Shown here piece after piece: positions 9,024 to 18,535 of a stretch of DNA of 64,000 bases (position 1 is the stretch's first letter; each line of letters starts with the position of its first letter). The DNA is taken from positions 1 through 64,000 of the forward strand of contig JBBEAZ010000044.1 of NCBI GenBank assembly GCA_040882565.1, given 5' to 3'. The translations under genes and the position numbers were made by a program. The stretch is from CF-162 sp040882565. Its GTDB lineage: Bacteria > Chloroflexota > Dehalococcoidia > SM23-28-2 > RBG-16-64-32. Under the pieces are notes generated by a model. It made no database searches. It was not told the origin of the DNA and worked only from the letters and a program-made list of their open reading frames with translations.

Positions 9024-10174
9024 CGCGCCGCCACCACAAGGTCCGGCGCGCGCGCGCCAAGGGCCCGTCCCACAACCTCACTCAGACGCGCGTTCAGCGC
9101 GTCCCGCGTGTACCGCCTCGCGTTCTCCACGGCACCCTTCGAGAGTGCCATGTGCAGATCGCCTGACATAAGCGTGCGAGACAGCGCGCGCGCCAGGGCA
9201 TCCGTATCGGCGAAGGGAACGCGAAGGCCGTTGTATCCCTCGCGGATCACTTCTTCCGGCACTCCCTCGCTGACTACGGCCGGCGTTCCCTGCGCCGCCG
9301 CCTCGAGAAGCACGATGCCAAATCCCTCGATGGGTGACGGCAGCGTGATCACTCGCGCCGAGCGCAGCAGCGCCACCTTCGCGTCCTCCGTCAGGTCAAG
9401 CGAGAAGGTGACGTTCTTCGAGAGGCCCAGGCCTTTCACTTGCTCACGAAGCTCCTTCTCGTAAGCCCCGTCGTCGCGCCGCCCAGCTATCACCAGCCTC
9501 GCGGACGGGCACTCAACCAGCACCTGCGGCATCGCCTGCACAACGTGGTGCACGCATTTGTAGCGGCGCAGCTTCCCTAGCCAGACAATCGTCGGTTCCC
9601 GGGCAGCGGCCAGATCCATATCGACGCTCGCGTCAAGCGCGAATGGCGGCACGACCTCGACCTGTTGGGGGCGAAAGCCAAAGGCGATGAGATCAGCGCG
9701 GCGCGCTTCAGACGGAGTCAGGAGCGTCGCCCGCTTATGCATCCTCGCAATCCCGCGCTCGAGACCGCTGAGTCCGGCGCCAGCCAGGCGCCCGTACTGA
9801 TGGCGGAACACAGGCGTGTTCACCTGGTACCAGGCGGCAAGCAAGGGCTGCTTCACGTATAGCGGCGCGCAGAAGGGGACCCGAGCGCCGCCGAATGCCT
9901 CCGCATAGACCAGATCGTACGAATCGCCCCGGCGGCGGTAGTACTGCCACATGCGCGCAGCCAGAAATTCTGGCCGGCCGAGCCGAATGATATCGACGCC
10001 GTCTTCCATTACCCGGTGAGCCGAACCCGGATACGAGCTCGTCAGGTAGGTGACCTCATGACCCGACTGCGCGAGCAGTCTGGCGTAGAGGCTGCCCTGG
10101 ACGTCCCCGCCGGCGGCCCGGGGATCGCTCCCAGCGCGCGAGACGAGGAAGAGGATGCGCAGCGGGTTAGTCAA
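9020..10174 (-). CDS. GT4-family glycosyltransferase (GT-B fold)
   Basis: A 384-residue glycosyltransferase. The N-terminal half has the acceptor-domain features of the family (AGGDVQGSLYARLLAQSGHEV after the first strand). The C-terminal half holds the nucleotide-sugar site: IVWLGKLRRYKCVHHVV, then SPIEGFGIVLLEAAAQGTP with the family E-x7-E arrangement. It would add a sugar from an NDP- or GDP-donor to a lipid-linked glycan on the cytoplasmic face. The start is a TTG overlapping the end of the upstream gene by 8 bases, with AGAGGGTGA as ribosome site. Donor and acceptor cannot be read from sequence. Confidence 0.9.
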   Translation of the reverse strand: MTNPLRILFLVSRAGSDPRAAGGDVQGSLYARLLAQSGHEVTYLTSSYPGSAHRVMEDGVDIIRLGRPEFLAARMWQYYRRRGDSYDLVYAEAFGGARVPFCAPLYVKQPLLAAWYQVNTPVFRHQYGRLAGAGLSGLERGIARMHKRATLLTPSEARRADLIAFGFRPQQVEVVPPFALDASVDMDLAAAREPTIVWLGKLRRYKCVHHVVQAMPQVLVECPSARLVIAGRRDDGAYEKELREQVKGLGLSKNVTFSLDLTEDAKVALLRSARVITLPSPIEGFGIVLLEAAAQGTPAVVSEGVPEEVIREGYNGLRVPFADTDALARALSRTLMSGDLHMALSKGAVENARRYTRDALNARLSEVVGRALGARAPDLVVAAR

Positions 10175-12938
10175 AGGCGGTCACCCTCTCAAGCCTGACC
10201 TGTTCCCCGGGTATCGGTTTGGGCCTGGCCACCCAGAATAATTCGATCCACAGCCAAACAAACGCCGCGATATTTCCCATTACGCCCACCGTGATGAAGA
10301 CGTCCAGAGCGTATAGCTTCATGGAGAGCCAGGTCAGCGGGTTGTTGTCGGCGTGTAAGGCAGGCGCCAGGCGCTCCACGTCTGTCAGGGCTTCACCGAG
10401 GCCGCCCCACATCGGTACCAAAGTCGTAAGGGACCAGACGGTAATCATCGCCCAGAAGGACGGAGTACGGACACGGCCTATGCAGAGGATCAGGAACGGC
10501 AGAACGATTAGCATATGCGTGGCCGCCAGGCCGGTCTTCGTGATGAAGAAGCCAACGGTCCCAATGGCCACTGGCAAGAGGTAACCGGCGGGGCCCTCCT
10601 TCCGCCCACGGAAGAGGATGACGCCTGCCGCGATCAGCACGATCGAGCCCGCGAGGAGGCTAGAAATGCGCTGATACGTCAGAGGGTCGATGAGCGGGTC
10701 CGCGGCGAGGTGATGGAAGCGCTCCTGGCCTGTCGCGCCCTCCGCTACCGCGGTAACCAGCGGCCAGATGGAGAACGCGCCCAGCGAGACGATCGTCTGT
10801 GCTGCCTCGTTGCCGCCTGCCTCCTGGAAGTAGAATTGGTTCCAGAGGATATCGATGGGCAGCGATGGGCTGATCGCGAGTGAGAACGGTGCGAGTACCA
10901 ACGAGACGACGATGACGGTCCAGGCGCCCGAGCGCAGGTTCTGGCTGAGGGGGAAGAGTTTGAAGAGCACCATGGCCAGCAAGAATACCGGCACGATCAT
11001 CTGCGGCCGGGTGAGAGCGCAGGCGGCGAGGCTTAGCCAGCTGCCTGTGGGGTTTTCCCGGAACATGAACCAGATGCCAAGCAGCGCGAAGAAGATGCTG
11101 ATGACGTGCGTCTGCCCCCAGACTGACATGCTGAACCAGACTGCCGGGTTGAAGAGGAACGCGCCGGCCGCGATCAAAGCCCAGCGCTGCGACTTGGTCG
11201 CCGCCTTCGCGATGTGGTAAATCAGAATCCCGTCGGCCAGGCCGAAGAGGACGATGGTCGCCTTGATCGTCAGTTCCACGGTGAAGCTCTGCGCTTGCAG
11301 ACCGCCGGGGCCATCCAGGAACACCGCATTCGTGGCTCCGATACCTGCGAAGATGTACGCCAGCACGGCGCCATAAGGGAAGACGGCCTCGTGCCAGGGA
11401 CCACCGTTCCAGACGTCAGCCAGGCTGACGAAGTTCGGCAAATAGTACAACTCTGCCGGGCTGTGAGTAACAGCGATATGCGCCCAGAACTTCTCCGCGG
11501 TCATGTCAAAGGGGTGGCTCCCCAATCCGAACAGAAGCGCATTTCCTACCAGGAACACGCCGATTGCTGCGGCATACGAGATCGTACCCTTCGACACGGT
11601 GAAGACTGCGTCTGTCCGTCCCGGAGAGGGATAGATCGAGCGCCGAGCCCGACGTTCTCTTAAATAGAAAAGTCCCTGCGCCGCCAGGAGTGACGCGGCG
11701 GCGCCCAGCGCAATCGAAAACGGAATCTTTAGTCGCGGATCGTTCACCTTCACGCCGTAGAAGCGCTGGTGCGGTATCGTCAGCTCGTAGTTGCTGAGCG
11801 TCACCGAGGACACGTCCCCGGTCGTCTCAGCCACAGCGGTGTATGTCAGCCGCAGCGAGTCGAAGAGCCCGGGCAGTTCTTCGGCAGTGACGGACGATTC
11901 CAGGTCAAAGACGTGCGGCTCGAGATAGGAATCGCCGATGGGATCGCCGCCGACAAATTGCCAGCCTGTGGCTCCGTCCTTCAGACCGCCGTTGACCAAC
12001 AAGTTGGCAGGCGCACCGGCATTCGATGGCCGCAGGTAGAGATCGGAGTAGAGAATCCTGGTCGCGTTCCCGCTCCCCAGGTACATCCGGGCAAACGCGG
12101 CGCTCCGGGGCGCTTCGGCGAAGAACTGACGGTCCGTCCAGCCGGCCTCGCTGAGATTCCAGATGCCCTGCCAATCGCCCTCGAAGCCCACGCTCTCTCC
12201 GTTCACGTCCAACCATTGCAGGCCGACCTTGTAGGCGTCACTGCCACTGATCGGGTTGAGCGATCCGCCGAAGGTGTACTCCACGCCCGGCCGCACCGGC
12301 ACGCGATCGCTGACGATATCGTGGTAGTCAGGGTCAGCGGGGCCGCCCTCGAGGCGCAGCATCGGATGCCCGCTCGGCGGCTGTTCTTCGCCGCTAACGT
12401 GAAAGGTGGCCACACCTGCGTCCTTGTCAATACTGAAACCGATGCTCAGGAGCTGGTCGAGGCTGTACGAGCCGAGTTCATCCTCCACGACGACGTCGCC
12501 CTGCATCAGAGACGACCCGCCGATTCCGTTCTCGATGGCGCGTACGACGATTCCGTTCTGTGGCGCGTCTTCGAAGTCCAAGAAGAAGCCTGTGCCCTCC
12601 CGCGGACTCCAGATGCCGAGCCGCAGTGGCCTGCTGCCCCCGCCGTTCTCCAGCACACGGATGTCAGTCGTGGCTTCGACTTTGTCGAACGGAGTTGTGA
12701 AGAGATGGACGGTGGGCCGCGACGATTCGAGAGCAGTGATTGAAAGCGCGTCTTTGCTTGTTTCCACATGGCCGGACGCCGAGCCGGACCCCGCCTCCTT
12801 GACGTAGATCAGCTCGCGGTCGAAGCCGCTGTAGACGAAGTCGTTTTCGGGCTCATCCCAGACTCCCGCGGGAATCAGCATGAACGCGAGCAAGGACACC
12901 GCGACGAGCGGCAGCCCCAGCGCGACGATCCGCTTCAC
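10167..12938 (-). CDS. Large GT-C-type membrane glycosyltransferase with N-terminal ectodomain
   Basis: A 923-residue protein starting at a GTG with GGGGAGG upstream. A signal/anchor helix (residues 1-25) is followed by about 370 residues of extracellular beta-rich sequence resembling a concanavalin/LamG-like fold. A membrane half of about 12 helices follows, with short charged loops typical of polyprenol-linked GT-C mannosyltransferases (HPFDM and LADVWNGGPWHEAVFPYG loops). It is a paralogue of the 875-residue protein at 15220-17847: the same order of parts and the same ENDF/ANDY-x-x-x-GFD entry motif after the signal peptide. It probably transfers a sugar from a lipid carrier outside the membrane; the ectodomain may hold the acceptor. 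Reaction inferred from fold only. Confidence 0.75.
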   Translation of the reverse strand: MKRIVALGLPLVAVSLLAFMLIPAGVWDEPENDFVYSGFDRELIYVKEAGSGSASGHVETSKDALSITALESSRPTVHLFTTPFDKVEATTDIRVLENGGGSRPLRLGIWSPREGTGFFLDFEDAPQNGIVVRAIENGIGGSSLMQGDVVVEDELGSYSLDQLLSIGFSIDKDAGVATFHVSGEEQPPSGHPMLRLEGGPADPDYHDIVSDRVPVRPGVEYTFGGSLNPISGSDAYKVGLQWLDVNGESVGFEGDWQGIWNLSEAGWTDRQFFAEAPRSAAFARMYLGSGNATRILYSDLYLRPSNAGAPANLLVNGGLKDGATGWQFVGGDPIGDSYLEPHVFDLESSVTAEELPGLFDSLRLTYTAVAETTGDVSSVTLSNYELTIPHQRFYGVKVNDPRLKIPFSIALGAAASLLAAQGLFYLRERRARRSIYPSPGRTDAVFTVSKGTISYAAAIGVFLVGNALLFGLGSHPFDMTAEKFWAHIAVTHSPAELYYLPNFVSLADVWNGGPWHEAVFPYGAVLAYIFAGIGATNAVFLDGPGGLQAQSFTVELTIKATIVLFGLADGILIYHIAKAATKSQRWALIAAGAFLFNPAVWFSMSVWGQTHVISIFFALLGIWFMFRENPTGSWLSLAACALTRPQMIVPVFLLAMVLFKLFPLSQNLRSGAWTVIVVSLVLAPFSLAISPSLPIDILWNQFYFQEAGGNEAAQTIVSLGAFSIWPLVTAVAEGATGQERFHHLAADPLIDPLTYQRISSLLAGSIVLIAAGVILFRGRKEGPAGYLLPVAIGTVGFFITKTGLAATHMLIVLPFLILCIGRVRTPSFWAMITVWSLTTLVPMWGGLGEALTDVERLAPALHADNNPLTWLSMKLYALDVFITVGVMGNIAAFVWLWIELFWVARPKPIPGEQVRLERVTAFD

Positions 12939-12972
12939 CGTGTCATCCTCCCCAATCAGGCTCCACGCGCAG

Positions 12973-13971
12973 TTACCGGGGATCGGCGATCGCTAGCAGG
13001 TGCTCCTGCGCCAGGAACGGCCGGTAACCAACCACGCGCCGGGCGGCCCCGAAGACCAACCGCTTCGCCCCGATGTACGAGGCAATGACGTGCGGCCGCA
13101 CGGGCGCTGGGACGGCGTTTCGCGTCTTGCAGTACAAGGCCGTGAGCCAAGAATCGACCGTCGAGTGATAAGGCTCGGCTTCCATGATCTTGATGCTCCT
13201 CGGCCGGAAGCCCGCCTCTTCGATGACCAGCGCCAGCGAGCCGGGGTTCCAGCACGTCAGCCGGCGCGGCGGCAGGTTCAGTGACTCCAAGTCGTAGGGA
13301 TTGCGCCCGAAATAGTGCTCGGTCAGGAGGAGCGACGCGCGGGGGAACTTGCTTCGGATCGTCTTCAGAAAAGCGATAGGGTCGGTGACGTGGTGAAGTA
13401 CGAAGAACGAAGTGCAGACCAGCGGGTCGAACAGCCCGTCCGGGACATCGTCGACAGTCCCGTGGAAGGCGTCAAACCCCGCGCCGTGGAGAAAGTCGAC
13501 AACGGGCCCGGCGACCTCGACGCCCGACGGCTGGTAACCGGCAGACTGCAACGCCTGCAAGAACAACCCGGAGCCGCATCCGATGTCCAGGACCGGCGAC
13601 CCCACCGCAACGTTCTTCTTCAGATACCTGAGTGCCTTACGCTGCACCGGCGCCAGCGCGGAGTTCGCTGCTGACGGGCTTCGCAGAAGGTCCGCGCGCC
13701 AGATCATGCGGTGGTGGAACATCTCCATCTGCGCGTCCGCGATCTTACCCGTGTAAGCCTGCGCAAAGAGGTCCTTCGGCGTCGCCGGAAGCTCCATCGG
13801 CCAGGCAAAGACCAGCCCGTCCTCAGGGCACCGGCGCAGCTCATGATCGCTCGCCAGTGGCATGTGGGGTACAGACAGCGCGCCACACACAACACACGGG
13901 GGCGCTGGAGTAAGAGCATCCGGCTTGCGATGGCCGTTTGGTGAAGTCGTCTTTTGTGTGCCGACAGTCAT
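12973..13971 (-). CDS. SAM-dependent methyltransferase with N-terminal zinc-ribbon motif
   Basis: A 332-residue class I methyltransferase. I choose the ATG at 13971 because GAGGAG lies 5 bases upstream; a TTG 15 bases earlier is less likely. Residues about 20-50 carry CVVCG and a later RCPEDG, a Cys pattern common in methyltransferases of sugar and surface-glycan clusters. The SAM-binding motif VLDIGCGSGLFLQAL is clear, with an acidic strand end (SGVEV). It is the first gene of the four-gene glycan operon and lies behind a sigma-X-like promoter, so methylation of a surface sugar or lipid carrier is the likely role. Confidence 0.85.
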   Translation of the reverse strand: MTVGTQKTTSPNGHRKPDALTPAPPCVVCGALSVPHMPLASDHELRRCPEDGLVFAWPMELPATPKDLFAQAYTGKIADAQMEMFHHRMIWRADLLRSPSAANSALAPVQRKALRYLKKNVAVGSPVLDIGCGSGLFLQALQSAGYQPSGVEVAGPVVDFLHGAGFDAFHGTVDDVPDGLFDPLVCTSFFVLHHVTDPIAFLKTIRSKFPRASLLLTEHYFGRNPYDLESLNLPPRRLTCWNPGSLALVIEEAGFRPRSIKIMEAEPYHSTVDSWLTALYCKTRNAVPAPVRPHVIASYIGAKRLVFGAARRVVGYRPFLAQEHLLAIADPR

Positions 13972-14026
13972 GTTTTCTCCTCGCAAGAGCCTGGTTTGGT
14001 GGAGCCGGATCTCTCTCTATGAGGGA

Positions 14027-14052
14027 GACGTTGGCTTTACGGGCGCGTTACA
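14027..14052 (-). promoter_or_regulatory. Sigma-X-like promoter of the methyltransferase/GT-C/GT4/flippase operon
   Basis: On the minus strand TGTAAC (14047-14052), exactly 16 bases, then CGTC (14027-14030). It lies about 56 bases before the ATG at 13971. The same bipartite element with 16 or 17 spacing occurs at four other loci in this window, including upstream of an ECF sigma gene. Confidence 0.65.
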
Positions 14053-14120
14053 GAATTTTCACCAGAGATTTCGGCATATCTATGACCTGCGATAGCGTGC
14101 TCAATTGCGTGCGCCATTCG

Positions 14121-15182
14121 TCAGAGGCGTGGTGGTGCGTTGGCGGACTCCGGTTCAGGCGCTGGCTTCCGGTCGGCCATGGCCTGGTGTAAACGTGGCC
14201 GCGCCGGAAACGTAATGATGTGCCAGAGCATCGCCGCGCCGATACTCAGCGCGGACGCCAGGCTGTTCGCCCCCTTGGAAAGACCGACACGTGGCGAGAA
14301 CCGAATCGGCACTTCGACAATGTCGTGCCCCTGGCGGAGCGACACCATGATCATGTGCGGCGAGAAATGCATTCCGCCCACAGATAGGTCATCGATGATC
14401 TCTGCGAGCGCCTCGCGCCGGATCGCGCGGTAAGTGCAACCGAGGTCGCTCAGCTGCACGCGCCCCAGGAAGCGCGATTCCCAAAAGCGCAGTTGCAGGA
14501 GCTTGGCGCCGAGCTGATTGCCCCACACGAAGAACGAGTCCATCTGCGAGCCGCGGTCCACCAACCCCGGTGTGACCCGGTTGCCCAGGACCATGTCCGC
14601 GTCGTCGAGGAAAGGGGTCATCTGGGCAATGCTGCGGCCGCCGAAAGTGCCGTCGCCCTCCGAGAGAACGATGACGTCAGCGCCCGTCTCCAGGGCGGCG
14701 CGCAGACCGCGCTGACAGGCCCATCCGTATCCCTGCCTGCGTTCCGTGACCACCGTGGCTCCCGCTTCGCGGGCTACCTTCGCGGTCCCGTCGTGGCAGT
14801 TGTTATCAACCACGAACACGGCTTCAACAAGCGGCTGCGACTTGAAGTCCCGCACGGCGTCGCCGACGGACAACTCGTCGTTGTACGCCGTCAGCGCGAC
14901 CGCAATTCGTGGATTGACTAGCGGTGGCCGTGGCCGCCCGGTGGCCGGCACTGACGTACCTGCGCCGCTTTTCCGCCGCTCTTTGCCTATACGCACTGCG
15001 GCCATGATCACAATCGCAAGGATCGTCCAGAGGACGAGGTTCGCGATGTAGTTCTTGACGGTGAAGAACCACTCCGATCCCGGGAACGCCGGCACGATGC
15101 CAAGACCGACCAAGCCGGACACAACGTTGCACGCCGCCGCCAACGCCACGAGAACAATGAATGCGAGTACCAGAACTACCAT
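14121..15182 (-). CDS. GT2-family glycosyltransferase (polyprenyl-phosphate sugar transferase type)
   Basis: A 353-residue protein. Two N-terminal membrane helices are followed by a GT-A domain: RIAVALTAYNDELSVGDAV, VFVVDNNCHDGT and a DxD-like acidic site in LSEGDGT, as in dolichol-phosphate mannose synthases and other polyprenyl-phosphate GT2 enzymes. It would load a sugar onto polyprenyl phosphate, the donor type used by the GT-C proteins encoded next door. The start is uncertain: the ATG at 15182 has a weak ribosome site, while a GTG at 15215 follows GGGGTGAG inside the end of the upstream gene. Last gene of a three-gene operon. Confidence 0.85.
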   Translation of the reverse strand: MVVLVLAFIVLVALAAACNVVSGLVGLGIVPAFPGSEWFFTVKNYIANLVLWTILAIVIMAAVRIGKERRKSGAGTSVPATGRPRPPLVNPRIAVALTAYNDELSVGDAVRDFKSQPLVEAVFVVDNNCHDGTAKVAREAGATVVTERRQGYGWACQRGLRAALETGADVIVLSEGDGTFGGRSIAQMTPFLDDADMVLGNRVTPGLVDRGSQMDSFFVWGNQLGAKLLQLRFWESRFLGRVQLSDLGCTYRAIRREALAEIIDDLSVGGMHFSPHMIMVSLRQGHDIVEVPIRFSPRVGLSKGANSLASALSIGAAMLWHIITFPARPRLHQAMADRKPAPEPESANAPPRL

Positions 15183-15219
15183 CGTGCCCGGTCTAGCTGA
15201 CGCGTGGGGACTCACGGCG

Positions 15220-17847
15220 TTACATCTCACCCCGCGCCGGCAGTGCCGCAGGCGAAGCGCGAACACGTCCGCGAATACCCGTCGCGCGGGATTCGCTCGG
15301 GACCGGCGCCTCTCGCGCCATCCCGTCGCCGCGCCAGAACGCGGCGACCAGCGCCAGGACGGAGAACAGGTTGAGCAACACCGCCGCGGTGATGAAGCCG
15401 TTTGACGTGAACAGGCCTGACATCATCCGGCTGAGCGCGTTGTTCTGCGGCGCCAGGTGCCCGGCATGCTGCGGGAAGTCTTGCAGGACGAGCGCCAGGC
15501 TTCCGTACTGCCCGACGAAGGCGGTGATGGTGAGAGCAACGACCGCGGCCGCGCACGGCCACCGCGAAGGACCGGCAAGGCCAATCGCCGCGAACACGAG
15601 CGCGAACACGTAGTAGCGGGAAAGAGTCTGCGTCGGCAGGAACAGCTCGAGCGCAAACACGACGGCCACTACGAGAAACACAGCGTGCTCCGAGCTGCGG
15701 AACGACGCGCGGCGCACCAGAGCTACGAACGCCAGGGCGATCAGTGACGAGGCCAGCGCCAGCAGGCCGATCGCATGATAGGAGAGCGAGCCGAGGCGCG
15801 GGGCGTAGTCGGGTTCCTGGAAGCGCGCCAGCCCCGTGGCGCCGTCCGCCAGGAACGTGACCAGCGTCCAGACGTTGAACGAGTCGTACGACACCACCTG
15901 GAACGCCTTCTCCGCGCCCGATCCACCGTGCACCCAGACCGCAGCGAGGGTCGGATCGATCGCGATCGACGGTGGATATCCATTGAGAGCGAACGGCAGT
16001 ATCACCACGAGCACCACCATCATCGCCACGCTGACACCCTCAAGATTGCGCCGGAAGTCGAACCGGAAGAGGTAAACGATTGCGATCGCCAGGACCGGGA
16101 GAAGGACGGTCTGCTTCGAAAGGAACGCCAGCGCGAGGAACGGCCAGGCGATGCCCGGACGGTCCTTGAGCGCTACGAACAGCGACGCCAGTAACGGGAA
16201 TAACACGACGGATTCGGTTTCTCCCCAAACGGCGGTGTCGAATACGACCGCCGGGTTGAACAGCACCACCCCCGAGATTACCCACGGCAAGTGCGATGCC
16301 TCCGGCTTAAGCGTGCGCACGATTGCGTAGATCAGTGCCACATCAGCCAGCAAGAAGGCGAGGTTGCCCGACTTGATCATCACCTGCATCGAGGTGCTGT
16401 CCGGAGAGGCGTGCCCGAACAAGAGAAGATGCGCCTCCCCGATGAACCAGAAATAGTAAGACATTCCGGCGTTGTAGGGGAACACGGCCTCGTGGTACGG
16501 GACGCCGTTCCAGACGTCGGCCAGCGTTGCTGTCTGCGAGACGTAGTACAGGTCGGTCACGCCGTATTCAGCGGCGACGTACGACCAGGTCGCCTGGCTC
16601 CCCATGTCGAATGGATGGCTGCCGAGCGTCGACAGCATGGTAACCAAAGCAACGTAGAGGACCAGCACGGCAGCGACCGCCGTTGATCCGACCGGGTGCT
16701 CACGAGCGTTCTCCCGCACCGACCGCGCCCACCGGCCGACCGCCGATCTCGTGCCGCCCACGACTTTACCCGGCGTCAGAGACAGCAGCAGGAGCACCGC
16801 CCCGAGTGCCGTAAGCGCTCCGATCAGCGGAGGCACCACCGAATCGTCGATGCGGAGCGTCGTGAAGCGCTCGTGCGGCAGCTCGAAGTGGTAGTCCGTG
16901 AGAGAGACCACCGACGCCCCAGCATGTGCCGATGCGCCGACCGTGAGACTGGGACGATAGGCATCGAAGAGAGCTGGCGCTTCGGCGGCGGATATCTCGA
17001 AGACGGCTGTCTCGCTTCCACCGGTGATGGAGATTGATGCCCGCTCATCGCGCTCCCAGACCATCGCGATGTCGTAGCTCTTGCCGGTCTCGTACGCCAA
17101 CATGGGCTGGCGCTGCGCCACCCTCCCGCGCCCCTCATCGAAGCTCGCGTAGACCTGTCCGTCTCCGTCGAAGACAAGCGCCAGGCTGCTGGTGTTCCGC
17201 GGGTTCCACATCTTCAAGCGAAGCGGAGTTGCCCCGGCAGTGTGCTCCTCGATCGTTGCGGAGAAGCCGGCCTGAAACGAGAGCGGAGTTGTAATCAGGT
17301 GGACCTCCGGCTCGGCTCCGGCGCCCGCGGCGAGACGGAGTTCGGAACGGTCTACGTCTATCCCAGGTTCGACCGGCGCCAAACCGACCGCGATAGTATC
17401 CCGGCCGATTGTCTCGCCTTCTCGAACCACTTCTAGCGATGCGGCACGCGCCGTCACCAAGGCGGGAAGCTCAAAGTCGATCCGTGATGGGGTGACCGAA
17501 TGGAGGGCCGCCGGTCGGCCGTTCACGAAAACTTGCGTGCCGCCTAGCTCGAGGCTGCCTTGCACGCTTTCATCTCGGGAAGCCGACAAGGCGTCGCCCA
17601 CGAGAGTGACCGTGCTTCCGGCAGGGCACGGGCAAGGCCTCCCCATCGCGTCCTGGTAGACGAGGAAAGGATCGAAGGTGGAGCGGCTCATCGGACCGGC
17701 ATAGACGAGATCCGCATCAAACCCCGCTTGTTCGTAGTCGTTTGCGGGGTCTGACCAGGCTTCGCCGGGCAGCAAAATGAGTGCGAGGGCAACGATCGCT
17801 ATCGCTACCCTCGCACAAGTAAGTCTGGACAAGGACCTCTCCCTCAC
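15220..17847 (-). CDS. Large GT-C-type membrane glycosyltransferase, paralogue of 10167-12938
   Basis: An 875-residue protein with a GTG start and GAGGA just upstream. After a signal helix it has about 330 extracellular residues with beta-rich, LamG-like character, ending in a HERFTTLRIDD segment. A membrane half of about 12 helices follows. The loops HPFDM and TLADVWNGVPYHEAVFPY match those of its paralogue at 10167-12938. It is followed by a GT2 enzyme that can make the polyprenyl-phosphate sugar donor and preceded by an Ig-like wall protein gene only 20 bases away. Glycosylation of that surface protein, or of a shared glycan, is plausible but inferred. Confidence 0.75.
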   Translation of the reverse strand: MRERSLSRLTCARVAIAIVALALILLPGEAWSDPANDYEQAGFDADLVYAGPMSRSTFDPFLVYQDAMGRPCPCPAGSTVTLVGDALSASRDESVQGSLELGGTQVFVNGRPAALHSVTPSRIDFELPALVTARAASLEVVREGETIGRDTIAVGLAPVEPGIDVDRSELRLAAGAGAEPEVHLITTPLSFQAGFSATIEEHTAGATPLRLKMWNPRNTSSLALVFDGDGQVYASFDEGRGRVAQRQPMLAYETGKSYDIAMVWERDERASISITGGSETAVFEISAAEAPALFDAYRPSLTVGASAHAGASVVSLTDYHFELPHERFTTLRIDDSVVPPLIGALTALGAVLLLLSLTPGKVVGGTRSAVGRWARSVRENAREHPVGSTAVAAVLVLYVALVTMLSTLGSHPFDMGSQATWSYVAAEYGVTDLYYVSQTATLADVWNGVPYHEAVFPYNAGMSYYFWFIGEAHLLLFGHASPDSTSMQVMIKSGNLAFLLADVALIYAIVRTLKPEASHLPWVISGVVLFNPAVVFDTAVWGETESVVLFPLLASLFVALKDRPGIAWPFLALAFLSKQTVLLPVLAIAIVYLFRFDFRRNLEGVSVAMMVVLVVILPFALNGYPPSIAIDPTLAAVWVHGGSGAEKAFQVVSYDSFNVWTLVTFLADGATGLARFQEPDYAPRLGSLSYHAIGLLALASSLIALAFVALVRRASFRSSEHAVFLVVAVVFALELFLPTQTLSRYYVFALVFAAIGLAGPSRWPCAAAVVALTITAFVGQYGSLALVLQDFPQHAGHLAPQNNALSRMMSGLFTSNGFITAAVLLNLFSVLALVAAFWRGDGMAREAPVPSESRATGIRGRVRASPAALPARGEM

Positions 17848-17867
17848 CGGTCCTCTACGCGCCGGGC

Positions 17868-18413
17868 CTAGCTTCCGACTACGCGGAGCCTGCGCGCCGT
17901 AACAGCGCCCGCCGCCAGCAGGATCAATATCCCGGCGCCGGCACCTACGGTGAATGGAAGAGACGTGCCACTAATGCCGGGAGCGCCACCTGTCTTTGGC
18001 AGGGCTTGTGGCTCGCCGGTTGTGAGGGTGACCTGGGACACTTTGCCACCAGAATCGACCCGCACTACGATCGTCCCGGGGTTGGCACCGGTGCTGAGCG
18101 CGACGATGGCGACGCCGTTGGCGTCCGTCTTGGCGGTTATGCTCTGCTGTCCATTGCTGAATGAAGCGGCGCCGGGGTTCGACGTAATCGTGAACGTGAC
18201 GTCGGCTCCCTCTACGGGACTACCGTCTGCGTCCAGCACCGTTCCAGTGACGTTGACCGATGAGCCGGGTTCGGGTGTCGTGTCGTCCGCGTCCGTGGTC
18301 AGGGTGTCCGTGCCGGGCGGATACGTCTGTGCCGAGGCTGCGCTCGCGACGAGGACGAAGGCCGCCGCCGCGATCCATAGCAGATTCAGGGCTAGTTTGC
18401 TGACAAGCTGCAT
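17868..18413 (-). CDS. Secreted Ig-like (Big-1 type) protein with LPKTG sorting tail
   Basis: A 181-residue precursor: signal peptide (hydrophobic core ending SAASAQ), one Ig-like domain of the bacterial Big-1/invasin type (SSVNVTGTVLDADGSPVEGA, then TDANGVAIVAL), then LPKTG, a hydrophobic helix and a terminal RRLRV. That tail is the arrangement recognised by sortases for covalent wall anchoring in monoderm bacteria. No sortase gene is in the window. The ATG follows GGAGTGGAGAG. It is the first gene of an operon with a GT-C protein and a GT2 enzyme, behind a sigma-X-like promoter. Confidence 0.85.
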   Translation of the reverse strand: MQLVSKLALNLLWIAAAAFVLVASAASAQTYPPGTDTLTTDADDTTPEPGSSVNVTGTVLDADGSPVEGADVTFTITSNPGAASFSNGQQSITAKTDANGVAIVALSTGANPGTIVVRVDSGGKVSQVTLTTGEPQALPKTGGAPGISGTSLPFTVGAGAGILILLAAGAVTARRLRVVGS

Positions 18414-18454
18414 CTCTCCACTCCATTCCCCATAGTTGGGTGTTCGGTGCTTAT

Positions 18455-18481
18455 GACGCCCCTCGGTAAAGAAACGTTACA
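18455..18481 (-). promoter_or_regulatory. Sigma-X-like promoter of the LPKTG/GT-C/GT2 operon
   Basis: On the minus strand TGTAAC (18476-18481), 17 bases, CGTC (18455-18458, continuing as CGTCAT). It lies about 42 bases before the ATG at 18413. It shares the extended CGTCAT with the cpaB promoter element. Confidence 0.65.
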
Positions 18482-18535
18482 GATGAGTGAACGCCTTACC
18501 TGAATCTTTCCCAAAAATGCGGAGGAGGCCGAGCG

